DNA from: Tupaia tana
Lineage: Eukaryota > Chordata > Mammalia > Scandentia > Tupaiidae
DNA: 64,000 nt
Assembly (NCBI GenBank): GCA_026018925.1
Contig: JAKSZU010000002.1
Span: 157,039,400-157,103,399, forward strand
Direction of reading: 5' to 3'
A program made the translations under genes and the position numbers. This document shows positions 24,063 to 35,215 of the stretch, one piece after another. Numbering within the stretch: position 1 is the stretch's first letter; each line of letters opens with the position of its first letter. Under the pieces are notes generated by a model. The model was not told the DNA's origin, ran no database searches, and worked only from the letters and a program-made list of their open reading frames with translations.

Positions 24063-24290
24063 GGGGCTAGACAGTGGCACAGTGGTAAAGTGCAACACTG
24101 AGGCAATTCCATAATGGGACGGTTTCAGGTTCAAGTCTGAAGGCGTCCCTGAGCACACGGGCACAGCCTGCCTATGCACGCAGGCTGGCTGAAGGTTGGG
24201 GATGGACTGCAGCCTTAGGAGCCTGCTAGGCGTGCACTTTGTCTCTCTCTCCCTCTCTCTTTCTTTTATGGAATAAATAGATTTTAAAAA
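24063..24290 (+). mobile_element. Older tRNA-related SINE, distinct from the main family
   Basis: Head ggggctagacagtggcacag, a B-box-like ggttcaagtc, an unrelated GC-rich body and a CT-rich end leading into an A-rich tail. It resembles pieces at 36726-36885 and 58726-58904 more than the abundant SINE. Confidence 0.6.
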
Positions 24291-24303
24291 AAGACTACTC
24301 CTA

Positions 24304-24830
24304 CCATACTTACTGCTGTCAGTGTCACCACTGTTAATAGTTCATACACGTGGAGTACTCTCACTGCTTTTTCACATATTCAATCATTTAATCCACAGTT
24401 GTATAAAGAGATTATCATTACCCCCACTTTACAAACAAACTGAGGCACAGAGAAGTTCAATCACTTGCCCAATATCATGCAGGTTTATTAAAGGTTCAGT
24501 CCAAAATTTGAACCCAGGCAGTTCAGCTCCAGATTCATGTTCTTTTTTTGGGGGAGGGGGAGAGGTTTTCGCTATAAGGCGCATGCGCTCGCCAGACAGA
24601 CAGGGAGACAGAAAGTGAGAAATCACCCCCCAAGGGGGATGGCCACGCCACAATCCCTTCTCCTCCTTTCTCCTCTCGGGATCTTGGGCACGCAGGCACA
24701 CGCGCCCGGTGTGAGTTTAAGCCACCGGGTCTGGGACTCAAACCATGGTTGACTACATGGGAGTCCAGCGACATAGCCATTACGCTAACTGCTGGTCCCA
24801 AGAGTCCATGTTCTTAACTACTTACTTTTA
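24304..24830 (+). repeat. MIR element split by a SINE
   Basis: ccccactttacaaacaaact, gaggcacagagaagttcaat and cacttgcccaatatcatgca mark a MIR. The SINE at 24543-24797 interrupts it; attcatgttct and agtccatgttct on the two sides are the duplicated target. Confidence 0.88.
24543..24797 (-). mobile_element. tRNA-derived SINE, long form
   Basis: agaggttttcgctataaggc through ctaactgctggtccc; CpG-rich, nested in the MIR. Confidence 0.9.
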
Positions 24831-25274
24831 AACAACAGATTCACAGAGAAGAGGACAATGAAGAATAGATTGATTGCTGCACTGAATCTCAGTTTTATAC
24901 AGAATGTCTGTATGTACCCAGAACTGCTAGGGAATCTCGTCCCTTTCTTTCTCCTCTCCCCCTACCTTTTCCCTCTTCCTCTACTTTTCCTTCTGGTTCT
25001 CATTCTTTCTTTCTCATTTTGGTATTTACTTTCATTTAGATAGTTTGAGTATCCACACAAAACTCACCTTCACTATCTCCCACTCATTTTCCTATTATTC
25101 TCCCTAACATCCTGCCTCTTCATACAGCCTAATCCCTTCCCAACTTTCTTGCTTCATTCAGACACATGAAGCAAGCAAGCACGCCCCTTCTCACAAACGT
25201 CTATATTCTGTTTTTGCAGCAAGTCCTGCCTATTTTTCCTTTAAAATATCCCTCAGATTTATGCATTTTCTTTC

Positions 25275-25538
25275 TTTCTTTTTTTCTTTGAAGAGGTTTT
25301 TGCTATAGGGCACGTGCACTCACCAGACAGACAGAGACAGAGAGACAGAAAGCGAGAAATTACCCCCCAGGGGGGATGGCCACGCCGCAATCCCTTCTCC
25401 TCCATTCTCCTCTCGGGATCTTGGGCATGCATGCACACACACCCAGCGTGAGTTTCAAGCCACCGGGTCCGGGACGCGAACTGTGGTCGACTACATGGGA
25501 GTCCAGCGACATAGCCATTACACTAACTGCTGGTCCCT
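25275..25538 (-). mobile_element. tRNA-derived SINE, long form
   Basis: aagaggtttttgctataggg through ctaactgctggtccc, with CpG-rich middle. Flanks atttatgcattttc and ctatacattttat are imperfect duplications. Confidence 0.88.
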
Positions 25539-25792
25539 ATACATTTTATTTCCAATAGCTCCCAACAAATTCATGCTTTTACCACCTTTCTGGAAAAGTC
25601 CTCCAGCATCAAAGTCTCACTGCTCACACCCCAACACACAATCTAGCTCACAGCTCCAGAATATGACTCCCATCACGGCAGTGAGCACAACAGCATTCCT
25701 AGGGAATTCTCCATTGTCTAACTTTTCTAAATGATGCCCCTGATAACTGGATAAAGTAAACTCTCATAGCAACACTGTAAAGTTCTACGCAG

Positions 25793-26048
25793 TTTTTTTG
25801 GTTTTGTTTTGTTTTAAGTTTTTTGCCATAGGGTATGTGTGCTCGCTGGAGAGAGGGAAAGTGAGAAATCACCTCCCCGCACTCACCATTAGTGGGAAGG
25901 ACATGCCACAATCCATCCTCCTCTTGGGAGTTTGGGCGCACATATAGAAGTACCGAGTGTGATTTTTCGAGCCACGAGGTCCAGGAATTGAACCACAGTC
26001 AGCCATGTGAGAGTCTAGCACCATAACCACCACACAACCTGCTGGTCC
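25793..26048 (-). mobile_element. tRNA-derived SINE, diverged long form
   Basis: aagttttttgccatagggta, a GA-rich stretch and a head ending acaacctgctggtcc. Confidence 0.82.
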
Positions 26049-26111
26049 AAGGCAGACAATAATCTGCTCAAGGTTATTCAGCAGTTGCAGAATAGACTGA
26101 AAAGGAATTCA

Positions 26112-26397
26112 GGGGGCCAGCAGGTGGAATGGTGCTTATGGAGCTGGATTCCCACACGGCTGACTGGTTTGAGCTCCAGACCTGGTGGCTTGAAAAATCA
26201 CACCTGGTGCATGTGCATGAGTGCCCAAAATCCCAAGAGGAGAATGGAGAAGGGATTTCGGTTTGGCTACATCCCCCCCGGGGAAGTAATTTCTTGCTTT
26301 CCCTCTGTCTGGTGAGCACATGTGCCCTATGGCAAAAATATATTTAAGAAAAGAAAAGAAAAGAAAAGAAAAGAAAAGAAAAGAAAAGAAAAAGAAA
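26112..26397 (+). mobile_element. tRNA-derived SINE, long form, with (AAAAG)n tail
   Basis: Head gggggccagcaggtggaatg; the tail has become an (AAAAG)n microsatellite at about 26347-26397. Confidence 0.87.
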
Positions 26398-26509
26398 ATC
26401 AGTATGTATTACTTAGTAAATGTTTGTCTTAGTTATGTGAATAAGGAAATATATAGGAATAATAGGTCACAATGTAAAAATAGGTATTTAAGATTGTAGG
26501 CCATGGGCA

Positions 26510-26640
26510 CAAAATGTGAAAGCCACTGCTGTAGAAAGCAGGCACTGTCTGTGACTCTTTTATTCCCCCAGGGCCTGTCAGAGTGCCATGGACATGGTAG
26601 GTGTTTAGTAACAACCTGGCTTATTGAATAAACTACTGCA
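26510..26640 (+). repeat. L2-like 3' end fragment
   Basis: The text cactgtctgtgactctttta and gacatggtaggtgtttagta follows the familiar L2 terminal pattern. Confidence 0.6.
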
Positions 26641-27126
26641 ATTTCTATCATAACCATACTACTGTAATTAAAAACTCTGGGTTGAACCACTGTACATATC
26701 ATAAGGGCCACATATGTATATTCTTTATTGTGATCACGCTTAACCTTATGTTGCCAAATAACTGTTTTAAATCGAAGCTTCTCTATTTAGATACTAATGT
26801 ATTTACATCCCTAAGTTGTACATAGGCCTATAGGGAGGTTAGCTTCAATGAGTAGTTCTACAAAGTCAGAGTTAAAGACAGGGTTACTGTACCTAAATGA
26901 AAGATTCTTCTTCCCAATCATGCAGAAGGCAACATTTTCATGACAAATTAGCTAAGCCTGTATCTTTCCTTTTGATAAGACAACTACATTCATTACTTTT
27001 AATATTTCTTGATGCAAAAATCCTATTACTGAAATCTGTGTTAGGTTGTACATTTTAAAAATTCAAATAGCATCTTTAGCCACACGGTATCACCCTCGGT
27101 TGCACTGCAATGAGGTACTCTCTCAC

Positions 27127-27327
27127 CATTTGAGCAGTCAGGGCCAGTCCAATTGGGGTCACAGGTGCAGGAACCACTTTCTTGCAGGTATGTCCCATGA
27201 CCAGAGCACTGGTCTGGACACATGGTCTTCAGTATTTCACAGTTGTTACCACCCCATCCGGGATTGCAGTGACATTCCCCATGGATACACAAACCATGAT
27301 TAGAGCAGCCAGGGTCTAAACAGTCAG
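27127..27327 (-). CDS. TENM1: Teneurin-1 exon F: EGF-like repeats 4 and 5
   Basis: A 201-base exon (67 codons, phase 1-1). It starts after ...aaacgctag at 27327 and ends at TCA AAT G before gtgagag. It encodes [18 protein letters not shown], then [16 protein letters not shown] (EGF4, six cysteines), then [18 protein letters not shown] and [14 protein letters not shown] (EGF5). EGF5 has only five cysteines: the expected third cysteine is Tyr in GHGTY. In teneurins the odd cysteines of EGF2 and EGF5 pair between two chains and make the protein a covalent dimer. The donor and acceptor sites are canonical and join in frame with exons E and G. Confidence 0.96.
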
Positions 27328-28410
27328 CTAGCGTTTAAAAACAAGAGAGAGAGAACAGATTTATACATCTAGAAGCTATCCTAGTACAAGCAGAATAAGG
27401 AATTACATACTAGTCTAATGCAGATGAACCAAATATTTACCTACCTTTTTCAAAAACTTGTTTCTGAAAATGCAAAGAATTATAATAAAGCATTAAGAAC
27501 CAGCCCAATGCCATTTAGGTGACTGAGACTCTTCCGAGGATTTGTGATTTGCATGAATAACATACGTGTGCTCTTGAGGATTCAGACGATTGCTTTCTGT
27601 CTGGCCTCATCAGAGAGTAATAAGTATTGCTTTCTCTATGACAACATTTCTATCAGGTGACCTAACCCACGACCCCTGACCACTGACAGCTGTATGGGAT
27701 CCACCAACAGTTTGAGAAATAAATGAGTTGCATATTCTCTATCCTTCTTAATTCACTTTAATGTGCTTTAGATGACGAGATTTAATTTAGCAATTTGACT
27801 CAATAAAACTTTACACTTGTAGGGTCAATGGCCTGAAAATTTAATTCCAGAGACTTAATTGCATTACTTTGTGTGTGCAGATCAATAAAATCAATTTGAT
27901 TGAAGACCAAAAATGGTGCTTTTTTTTTTTGCTTTTTGCAAAAACAATTCAACTGCACATTACAGTCTAGTATCTTGACTCTCATCATTATCCCCAGTTA
28001 CAGAACAATCCAGGTTGTACTTTTCTAATACATTGTATTCGATATTGTGTCTTTCCTGAGATGCCAAAATGCTAGATTTAGGGAAAAAAAAAAAAAAAAA
28101 GAAAAAGAAAAGGGAAAAGAAAAAGAAAAAACAATCCACAGTCCGCTGTTGGTTTCAAGGCACAAATGTTTGCTTACTTTCTCAGAGTCACACAAAGAAT
28201 TATTCATGCTCCCGAAAAAGAGCAAAGGGTATTTGTTCTTTTTATGAGTTCAAATGTTAATGAAACAATGCATTCATAAATATGGAAATCACAATTACTT
28301 TCATAAGGAAGCCTATCAAAAGAGATTCCTCTCCCTAACTAAAGATTACAGATATAATCTGTTTCTTTATGGTGATAACAATAGACTTCTGTAAATATTG
28401 ACATGTTTAC
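27328..28410 (-). other. TENM1: Intron between exons E and F
   Basis: A 1.1-kb intron with a polypyrimidine-containing acceptor. No SINE is seen. It holds a purine-rich (A/GAAA) low-complexity tract at 28080-28130 and otherwise looks unique. Confidence 0.85.
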
Positions 28411-28605
28411 CTTCTTCACAATTTTCTCCTTTGTATCCCGAGTTGCAAGCACAAGAGCCCATGATACAAATCCCACGACCCCCACACTGCGGGTCGATAC
28501 ACTGGGTAGTGGGCACGTCACACTCGGTGCCTTTCCAGCCGCTGAAACAGAGGCAGCGGCCCTTGGAGTACTGCCCGTTGCCACTACAGAGCACAGGACA
28601 GGCTG
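28411..28605 (-). CDS. TENM1: Teneurin-1 exon E: EGF-like repeats 2 and 3
   Basis: A 195-base exon (65 codons, phase 1-1), from after ...tatttcacag at 28605 to AAC TGT GAA GAA G before gtaaaca. It encodes [18 protein letters not shown] and [18 protein letters not shown] (EGF2), then [17 protein letters not shown] and [12 protein letters not shown] (EGF3). EGF2 has five cysteines, with Tyr in GNGQY at the third cysteine position, the counterpart of the odd repeat in exon F. EGF3 has all six. Open reading continues upstream into the intron, but the acceptor and the phase with exon D place the start here. Confidence 0.96.
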
Positions 28606-28797
28606 CTGTGAAATAGAACACGACAGAAGAATTATCAGCCACATTTTCCATCGAGCTGCCGAGAGAAAAGACAACGCGCTGGAACAAGTAATACCCCAGT
28701 TTTCCCCCTTTTCTTTCCTGTCGTGGTAGTTTTCCGAATTACTTGTGTCTCTACAGCGTATTTATACCGGCTTAAGAAAAGACTCTAACGTGCATAC
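28606..28797 (-). other. TENM1: Short intron between exons D and E
   Basis: Only 192 bases, with gt at 28797-28796 and ag at 28607-28606. No repeat is recognised. Confidence 0.9.
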
Positions 28798-28899
28798 CTC
28801 TTGAACAATCTGGACCCAGAAATCCTGGAAAACAATGGCAAGTTCCAGAAACACACTCTCCATTTCCATGGCAATTTCGGGGGCATTCCACCACAGACT
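28798..28899 (-). CDS. TENM1: Teneurin-1 exon D: EGF-like repeat 1
   Basis: A 102-base exon (34 codons, phase 1-1), the shortest here, between ...ctcttcttcag and gtatgcacg. With the split first codon it reads [19 protein letters not shown] then [15 protein letters not shown]. It is a single six-cysteine EGF module and opens the array of eight EGF repeats in the teneurin stalk. Exons E, F and G carry two modules each, so this single-module exon starts the regular pattern. There are no internal stops and no base-composition oddities. Confidence 0.95.
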
Positions 28900-29391
28900 C
28901 TGAAGAAGAGAGAAAAAAGGAATACTTGTATAGGCTGCCGCTGGCGCAAAATAAACCGTGTCACTTTGATCATTTTAGCTAGGTGTTGAGGAAGTAAGGG
29001 TGGCTTATTCCATCAACAACACCACCACCAAAAAGAGAAAAAAACAAACAAAAAACCAAAAAATGAAAAAAGAAGGGGAAAAAAAGAGAAAAGATTCATT
29101 TACACCAGGTTATTCTAATAGTAAAGCAGAACACTACTGCATCAGACACCCTTTTTTGGAAGATTTTCATGATGTAATCTCTCCCCCAAAGTAATTCCAA
29201 GTAATATATTCTTCCGGCACTTCATGGTTTGTCAAATACTCACACATACACAATTTAAAACTATTTCTCACATTTTACCTGGACTTTCACACTCTAGAAA
29301 TCACTCTAAATGGGAAAAGATCATTTAGTTTCTGCTCAACTCACTGCTTCGGAGGAGGCCTGGAAAAAGATGCTCTGAAGCCTGTGCTTAC
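28900..29391 (-). other. TENM1: Intron between exons C and D
   Basis: A 492-base intron. An A-rich low-complexity tract lies at about 29010-29095; the remainder is unique. Confidence 0.88.
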
Positions 29392-29602
29392 CGATCACAA
29401 TGGTATTGAAAGACACTTGCTCTGCGTTCTTCCCATCGTTATAAAAAGCCAGGTGCCAGATACCGGAATCCAAGTACTGGATGAAGCCAGCCTCGTGCAG
29501 ACTGACGGACCTCGCCTGCCGCCCTGCTCGGTCCGCCTCCAGCGCGTTCCGCTGCTCCCTGGCGATCAACCTGCTGCCGTCCAGGAGCTCCACGAAGTCG
29601 TA
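29392..29602 (-). CDS. TENM1: Teneurin-1 exon C: linker domain before the EGF repeats
   Basis: A 211-base exon (phase 0 in, phase 1 out), starting after ...ctctcccgcag at 29602 and ending ATT GTG ATC G before gtaagca. It encodes [17 protein letters not shown], then an Arg/Ala-rich segment ([13 protein letters not shown]), then [20 protein letters not shown] and [19 protein letters not shown]. This conserved block between the membrane and EGF1 has no simple named domain that I can assign. Teneurins keep [18 protein letters not shown] almost unchanged, whereas the Arg-rich segment varies between paralogues. The reading frame joins exon B exactly at a codon boundary. Confidence 0.95.
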
Positions 29603-29907
29603 CTGCGGGAGAGGACGTGTGACACCGTTTCAGTACTCAGACACAGAACGCCGTGGCCGCTTTCCTGTTTTTTCTTTCTCTCTGAGCTTTTCTCCTTTGC
29701 CTTGATAAATACAACCTTAGGAAAACGCTCCTGACTGACAGGCCCGAATTGTAGCAGTCCTCCAAGCACAGCACTCCCAGGGATGATGAAAACGACCCAC
29801 TGCACACTGCGGTGCTAGTTCAACTTCATAGATGGCTTTTCCCCTTATGAGGAGAGGATGGTTGCAAATTTATTAATTCCCCTGGCTGATGACAAGTTGT
29901 AGCTTTT

Positions 29908-30180
29908 AAAAATAAGTTTATTTTTCTTCCATGAACAAGAGAGAGAGACAAACAGACTCTCTCTTTCTGTCTCACACACAAACACACACAAACAGCATCC
30001 CCAACACTGGGTCTCTATACTATGACCTGTACCCCGCCACAGCCTCACCACCCCGGAACCCCGGGCACACACAGGTCTGGTGTACTCAGGCGGGTCTCTG
30101 AATGCAAACCCAGAACCTTTGCATGTCGGTCAGCCTTGCAAAGCTTCACATTTTAGCTCTGCACCAAGGTCTGGCCCAAG
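29908..30180 (-). mobile_element. Diverged tRNA-related SINE
   Basis: A/T-rich start (aataagtttatttttcttcc), a GA/CT-rich stretch and a terminal part resembling a complemented SINE head. Older than most other copies. Confidence 0.55.
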
Positions 30181-30627
30181 ACTGGTAAAAAGTTTGAGGG
30201 GCTTAGGCGGGTTTGGGGTCTAAAATCTACATAAATTTGCATTTCAAATCTAGTAGCTTTAGTTAGAACATGAGGTACTTTAAGGTCGTCTCTCATTTAA
30301 TACTCATGTTGTAGCAGCTACTGCTGAATATTTTATGCAGAGTATTTTTAATCCTCATAGGAAACCTTTTAGTAAGGCATTAATATTTACTCTACAGATG
30401 AAGGAAACTGGATGTGAAGGGCTTGGGGAGGTGGTATGTGAATGCAAGAGCACTCTGCTCCGTACAGTAGCCTGTTCCCGCCCCGTGCTATTCTACCTCG
30501 CTTCTGTGACCCGGATATAACCATCTCAAGAGCCACGGAGAGATTCATGGGGTTTTACTTAGTCATAGTAAGATTAAAAACATGTAACCCTATACCTTTA
30601 CATCTTTGATCAAAAGTCTAAAAAATT

Positions 30628-30922
30628 GGGACCAGCAGTTAGCGTAATGGCTATGTCGCTGGACTCCCATGTAGTCGACCACGGTTCGAGTCCCAGACCC
30701 AGTGGCTTAAAACTCAGGCCGGGCGTGTGTGTGTGCGTACCCAAGATCCCAAGAGGAGAATGGAGGAGAAGGGATTGCAGCGTGGCCATCCCCCTGTGGG
30801 GGGTGATTTCTGCTTTCTGTCTCTCTGTCTCTCTCTGTCTGGCAAGCGCATGTGCCCTATAGCAAAAAAAAAACAAACAAACAAACAAAACAAAACAAAA
30901 CAAAAAACACCTCTCCAAAATA
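30628..30922 (+). mobile_element. tRNA-derived SINE, long form, near-intact
   Basis: Complete copy with B-box ggttcgagtcc and a CAAA/CAAAA tail. The 16-bp duplication aaaagtctaaaaaatt is perfect at 30612-30627 and 30923-30938. Confidence 0.93.
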
Positions 30923-32121
30923 AAAAGTCTAAAAAATTAAACAACGGAAAGGTTCTGAAGGGATGGCAGTAACAGTAAATGTGCCCAATTATTAAGTCAG
31001 TCATCATTAAACCTAACTTTTCTTTAGTAAGGTTAATCATCGCCACTGGGTGGCTAAAGGAATCTAACTGGAGAATTTAAAAAATGAATTAAACATATGA
31101 AATGTGATTGGTAACAGTAGGACAGATTTTTGTAAACAGAGATAAAACAGCAACTTTGGAAGATAATGAAAAAACTTCCCAACATAATTTCAAGAAACTT
31201 TATAGATAACAGTTTCTTTGAAGATTCAGTTTCTATAGGCTGTCAACCTAGTTTCATTCTTTACAGTGCAAAGTCTACAACAATACCAAATATAGGAGTC
31301 ATTATTACAGTACTGTGTATGTGAATCATCAATATTCTACTTTCTGACTCCATAAATGGAATTTCTTCACAGGTCTATTTAAGGATTATTATATCAATCT
31401 CTTAATCCAATCAATTTGGAATAACATCCGTTGTTGGGATTCCTGAAGAATCAGTTAAATAGGTACTAATCATAAACTTCTACTGTTATTATTGGACAGA
31501 ATCTAGAATATCTAATTCAGTTTCTGACATTAAATCTTTTTATCCAATGTAAATGTATTTTTTTCCTTGTGTAGTAAAACTGTATTACAATATCATTCAG
31601 TTATGAAAACTATTGCAAAGAAGTACAATTCGATTAGCATTCTTTTAAAAAATATCTTATAAGGATTAAAATAATGACAGGTGTGAATACTTAACCTGCA
31701 AAAACATCACTGGAATTTTATTCCAAAGTTATTAGAGGTAAATTAATTCAGCAGTCTTGAAGGGCATCTCTAGCTCAAATAAGCCATTCATTTCCTCGTC
31801 AGATTTAAATATTTATATTAGCATGGCAAAGCAACAGGAAAAAGTTTCTCTTTATGGACAAATGCATGTAAACAGTTTTCTCCCCTAATCTTAAACACCA
31901 CACCTGAAAAAGCGAAAGGGAGGAAATGTTCATTTTCACCTATCTTTTAAGTCCACAATCATAATCCTCATTTTTGTCACAGAAATCACCATTTGCATTA
32001 CACTCTGAACAACAAACTATGGCTTGAGTGGTGGGCAGTTTTGGGGGTATCTACTCATTACTAGGCTCTTCTCTAGAGGTATTTCACTCACTTCAAGAGG
32101 GCTATTAAAATACTTGGAGAT

Positions 32122-32665
32122 GGGAACAGCAGGTGGTGTAGTGGTTAAGACACTGGACTACCACATAGCCGACCACAGTTTGAGTCCCAGGCCCAATGGC
32201 TTGGAGGTCACTCCAGGTGTGGGGCAAGCAGGTGGTATAGTGGTATAGCAGGTTAAGGTACTAGACTCCCACATGGTCAACCAAGTTAGAATCTTGGACC
32301 TGGCAGTTTGAAATTCATGCCAAGCATGTATGCATGTGTGTCCATAATCCCAGGAAGAGAATGGAGGAGAAGGGACTGCAGTGTGAACATTCCCCCAGGG
32401 GTGATTTCTTGCTTCCTCTCTGTCTCTCTGAGAGCACACATGCCCTATAGGAAAAATTGCTCTTATAAAAAGAAAAAAAAAAAAAATCACTCCAGGAATG
32501 TGTGTGTGTGTGTCCAAAATCCCAAGAGGAGAATGGAGGAGAAGGGATTGTAGCCTGGACATGCCCCCCAAGGGATTTTTCACTTTCTCTTTCTATCTCT
32601 GTCCTGAGACAAGGACACACATCCTATGACAAAACATGACCAAGGAACCAACAACCAAAAAAACC
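32122..32665 (+). mobile_element. tRNA-derived SINE interrupted by a second SINE
   Basis: The outer copy runs 32122-32220 (head) and resumes at about 32487-32665 (body and tail). The inner copy occupies about 32221-32486. The outer text gtcactccaggtgtg recurs as atcactccaggaatgtg after the inner tail, which is the expected duplication. Confidence 0.88.
32221..32486 (+). mobile_element. Inner tRNA-derived SINE, long form
   Basis: Head ggggcaagcaggtggtatag with a local gtggtatag duplication, full body and an A tail at about 32465-32485. Younger than the copy it interrupts. Confidence 0.88.
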
Positions 32666-33304
32666 TGAAGTAAAGTTCCCTCCTTAACCGTAAAATGACC
32701 CCTACCCAAAACAACCAAATTATAATACATGAAATGAAAATATTTAATAACTTTTTATTTAGGGTATAAAGTGATTGCTTAAGAGCAAACATAAATTTTG
32801 CTTTATAAGACCTATTCACAAAATGGAGGCAGATATTTTAGAGTGATGGTGGGAAAGAGTCTCAGAATCTTATGCGATTTGTAAGATAAAATCATTTGGG
32901 CTAACTCTTCAATCTCACTACTTCAGGGTAACCATAATGAAATAAAGTTTATACTTCAGATAAAGTTTTCAAACAAATTGGAACTTAGTGTAAAAGCTGT
33001 CTGTAAAGGTAATTCTTAAAATAATTTGACACGACCACATACGTACGCTTCAAAAATCTTTCTCATTTAAAGTTGCTTTAAACTACAACATATTATGAAA
33101 AGTCCTTTGTAAACAATAGGATAAAAGTTTGCCAGCATTTGCTGTATTTACACTGATTATCTAATAGACATTTTAAAGATGCAAATAGATGTTCCCAGTA
33201 TGTTCCCTTCTGAACAGTTAGACCGTCCATATGTTTAATCCAATTGTTATTAAAATAATGAGAACTCAGAATCTATGAACAGATAATTGTATCTTTAAGT
33301 CAGT

Positions 33305-33470
33305 GTTTTGGTGGCACAGACTTGCTGTTAATTACTGGGATACAAAAGAATTTATAGATCATCTGGCCCAACTTTCTTATCCGAGAAGTTAAGTGACTTG
33401 TGTAAAGTAATGAAGTCAAAAGCGGGCTCAGAACCTCCGATTCTGACTATTCTAAAATAGCCTTCATGCA
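33305..33470 (+). repeat. MIR-like fragment
   Basis: Text such as gagaagttaagtgacttgtg and aatgaagtcaaaagcgggct recalls a diverged MIR. Confidence 0.5.
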
Positions 33471-35089
33471 AATGCATTAAAACGCCACAGTACACTTAAC
33501 TGAAAAGCACCGAATTGCTTCCTTAGGCTTCTAACTGTCCAGGAGAATGAATTGGGCATCGGAGAGAAGAGAGTCAATTGATTCCTTGGCAACGACCAAA
33601 TGGACGGTTTTACAAAGGGTCACAAAGACTTTCAAAACTCAAGTGACTATTCTGAATGGCTGGCCAATTTTAATTATTTCAGGTTGATTTATTTAACGTT
33701 CCCCAGGAAGAGAGAAATGTTCAATTTGGGCTGCTTTATAGCATATTTCATGTTTCAGCAGTGAACTCAGAAACAGTTGTTTGCTCTGCTGATCTTGAAT
33801 AAACCAGAGGAAGGAGCTCTAATAACTGTGAAGCTTAAGAAATGCATAACCTACTTAAACACACACATCGTGGTAGAAAAGAAAGTGGATATCACGTGTA
33901 TTACGTTTAAATACGAAAAGAATGATGAGAAAGCCTGAAACTGCACCTTTTATTTCCCTTCTCTTATGTTACATATGACTACTCAAAGTCAACCCTGAAT
34001 CTTTAAATACATCTTTCTAGTATAAGACACAATCGTTTTTTATCTAAAATTATTTTTTAAGCATCATGCTGTTCATTGTTGTGCTCAGCTTGTAGGTCTG
34101 TTTTAACTGATACAAAAACAATGTAATCAAGTGAGTGCTTTCAGTGGAAATCTTTGTTTCACATTTCCCTGTATTATTACTAGAAGTGCAATCTGCTATA
34201 CTTGAAATTGTAGAGGCTATGACCATTTAAGAAAATCTGGTTATTACATCCTAGGTGGGTGTCACCTGTAACCTGAATTAAAGTCAAATCTAACATTTTA
34301 AATTGAACACTAGTACTAAGAAGTATTTGAGGTGCAAAGATCAGAGACATTTACTTTAACAATATGGATAAGAAGAATGCTAAATATAAAAAGTAATTCA
34401 ATAGAGCATGAAATTCAAACATTTCAGTCATAAATTGATGTATGCATGTGAATCCAATCCACAATGATATAAGAGAAAAATTGTTGAAACCTTATTCATC
34501 TTTCTTTAAAGATGTGATTTCTTTATCAGTATCTGACCAATCTCCTTCACAATTCACTTCTAGGTTATAGAAAAAGCATTTCTTATAAAATTACATTTGT
34601 AAGACACACACGAAAATTCTCCAGCCTTTATTTCCCAAATCAGACTAAATCGGTATGAAATTCTATGGGTAAATAAACTAACTTCAAGTTTATCCAATGG
34701 TCAATTTTAATTAACCGTATTTTTGAAATTTTTCTACTTATTAACATAATGTTGGTCTTGGGAAAAGTCTGAGTCCTAATATTATGGTAGGTAACTAAAA
34801 TAATTCCTCTGAGACATTATGAGATCTATTTTAAACCACAATTTCCAATTTACACACTATGACTCAGTATTAAATGATGAAAAACCCTGTGAAATTATTG
34901 ACACTGTTCTCTATCTGTGACTGCTATTGTAAAGGGATTTTCAAACAAGGGAATTGAGGTTCAATTTGTATCTATGATATAAAGAGATTTCAACTGTTTT
35001 GAGTACCACAGTAATACACTCATACTTGGTTATATCTATAAATACTGTTTAGCATCATTTTCGTTTGTTTTTATGTTTGGTTTTTGGTT

Positions 35090-35215
35090 TTTACTGATTG
35101 ATTGATTGTCAGATGGGTGCATACACTCAGCAGAGAAAGGTTGAGAGGCAGACAGGGAGAAAATACAACCCTGACAGGCTGTGGTCATGCCACAATCTCT
35201 TGGGAAACACACAGT
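35090..35215 (-). mobile_element. Truncated tRNA-derived SINE fragment
   Basis: atgggtgcatacactcagca, a short purine stretch and gtggtcatgccacaatctct match the 3' part of the long form; the head is missing. Confidence 0.6.

Larger units (their letters stand above)
20258..27126 (-). other. TENM1: Intron between exons F and G
   Basis: A 6.9-kb intron with canonical borders. It holds a TG/TATG microsatellite (20622-20706), a repeat-poor TAATTA-rich block (21640-22140), SINEs at 23145, 24543, 25275, 25793 and 26112, an older tRNA-SINE at 24063, a MIR around 24304-24830 and an L2-like end at 26510-26640. Between 20710 and 23140 I recognise no transposon beyond a possible truncated SINE tail at 21160-21250. 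Confidence 0.85.

Noticed and set aside
28367-28687. Extension of exon E upstream into the in-frame open sequence
   Set aside because: The acceptor tatttcacag at 28606 and the phase from exon D place the exon start at 28605; the upstream frame is intron.
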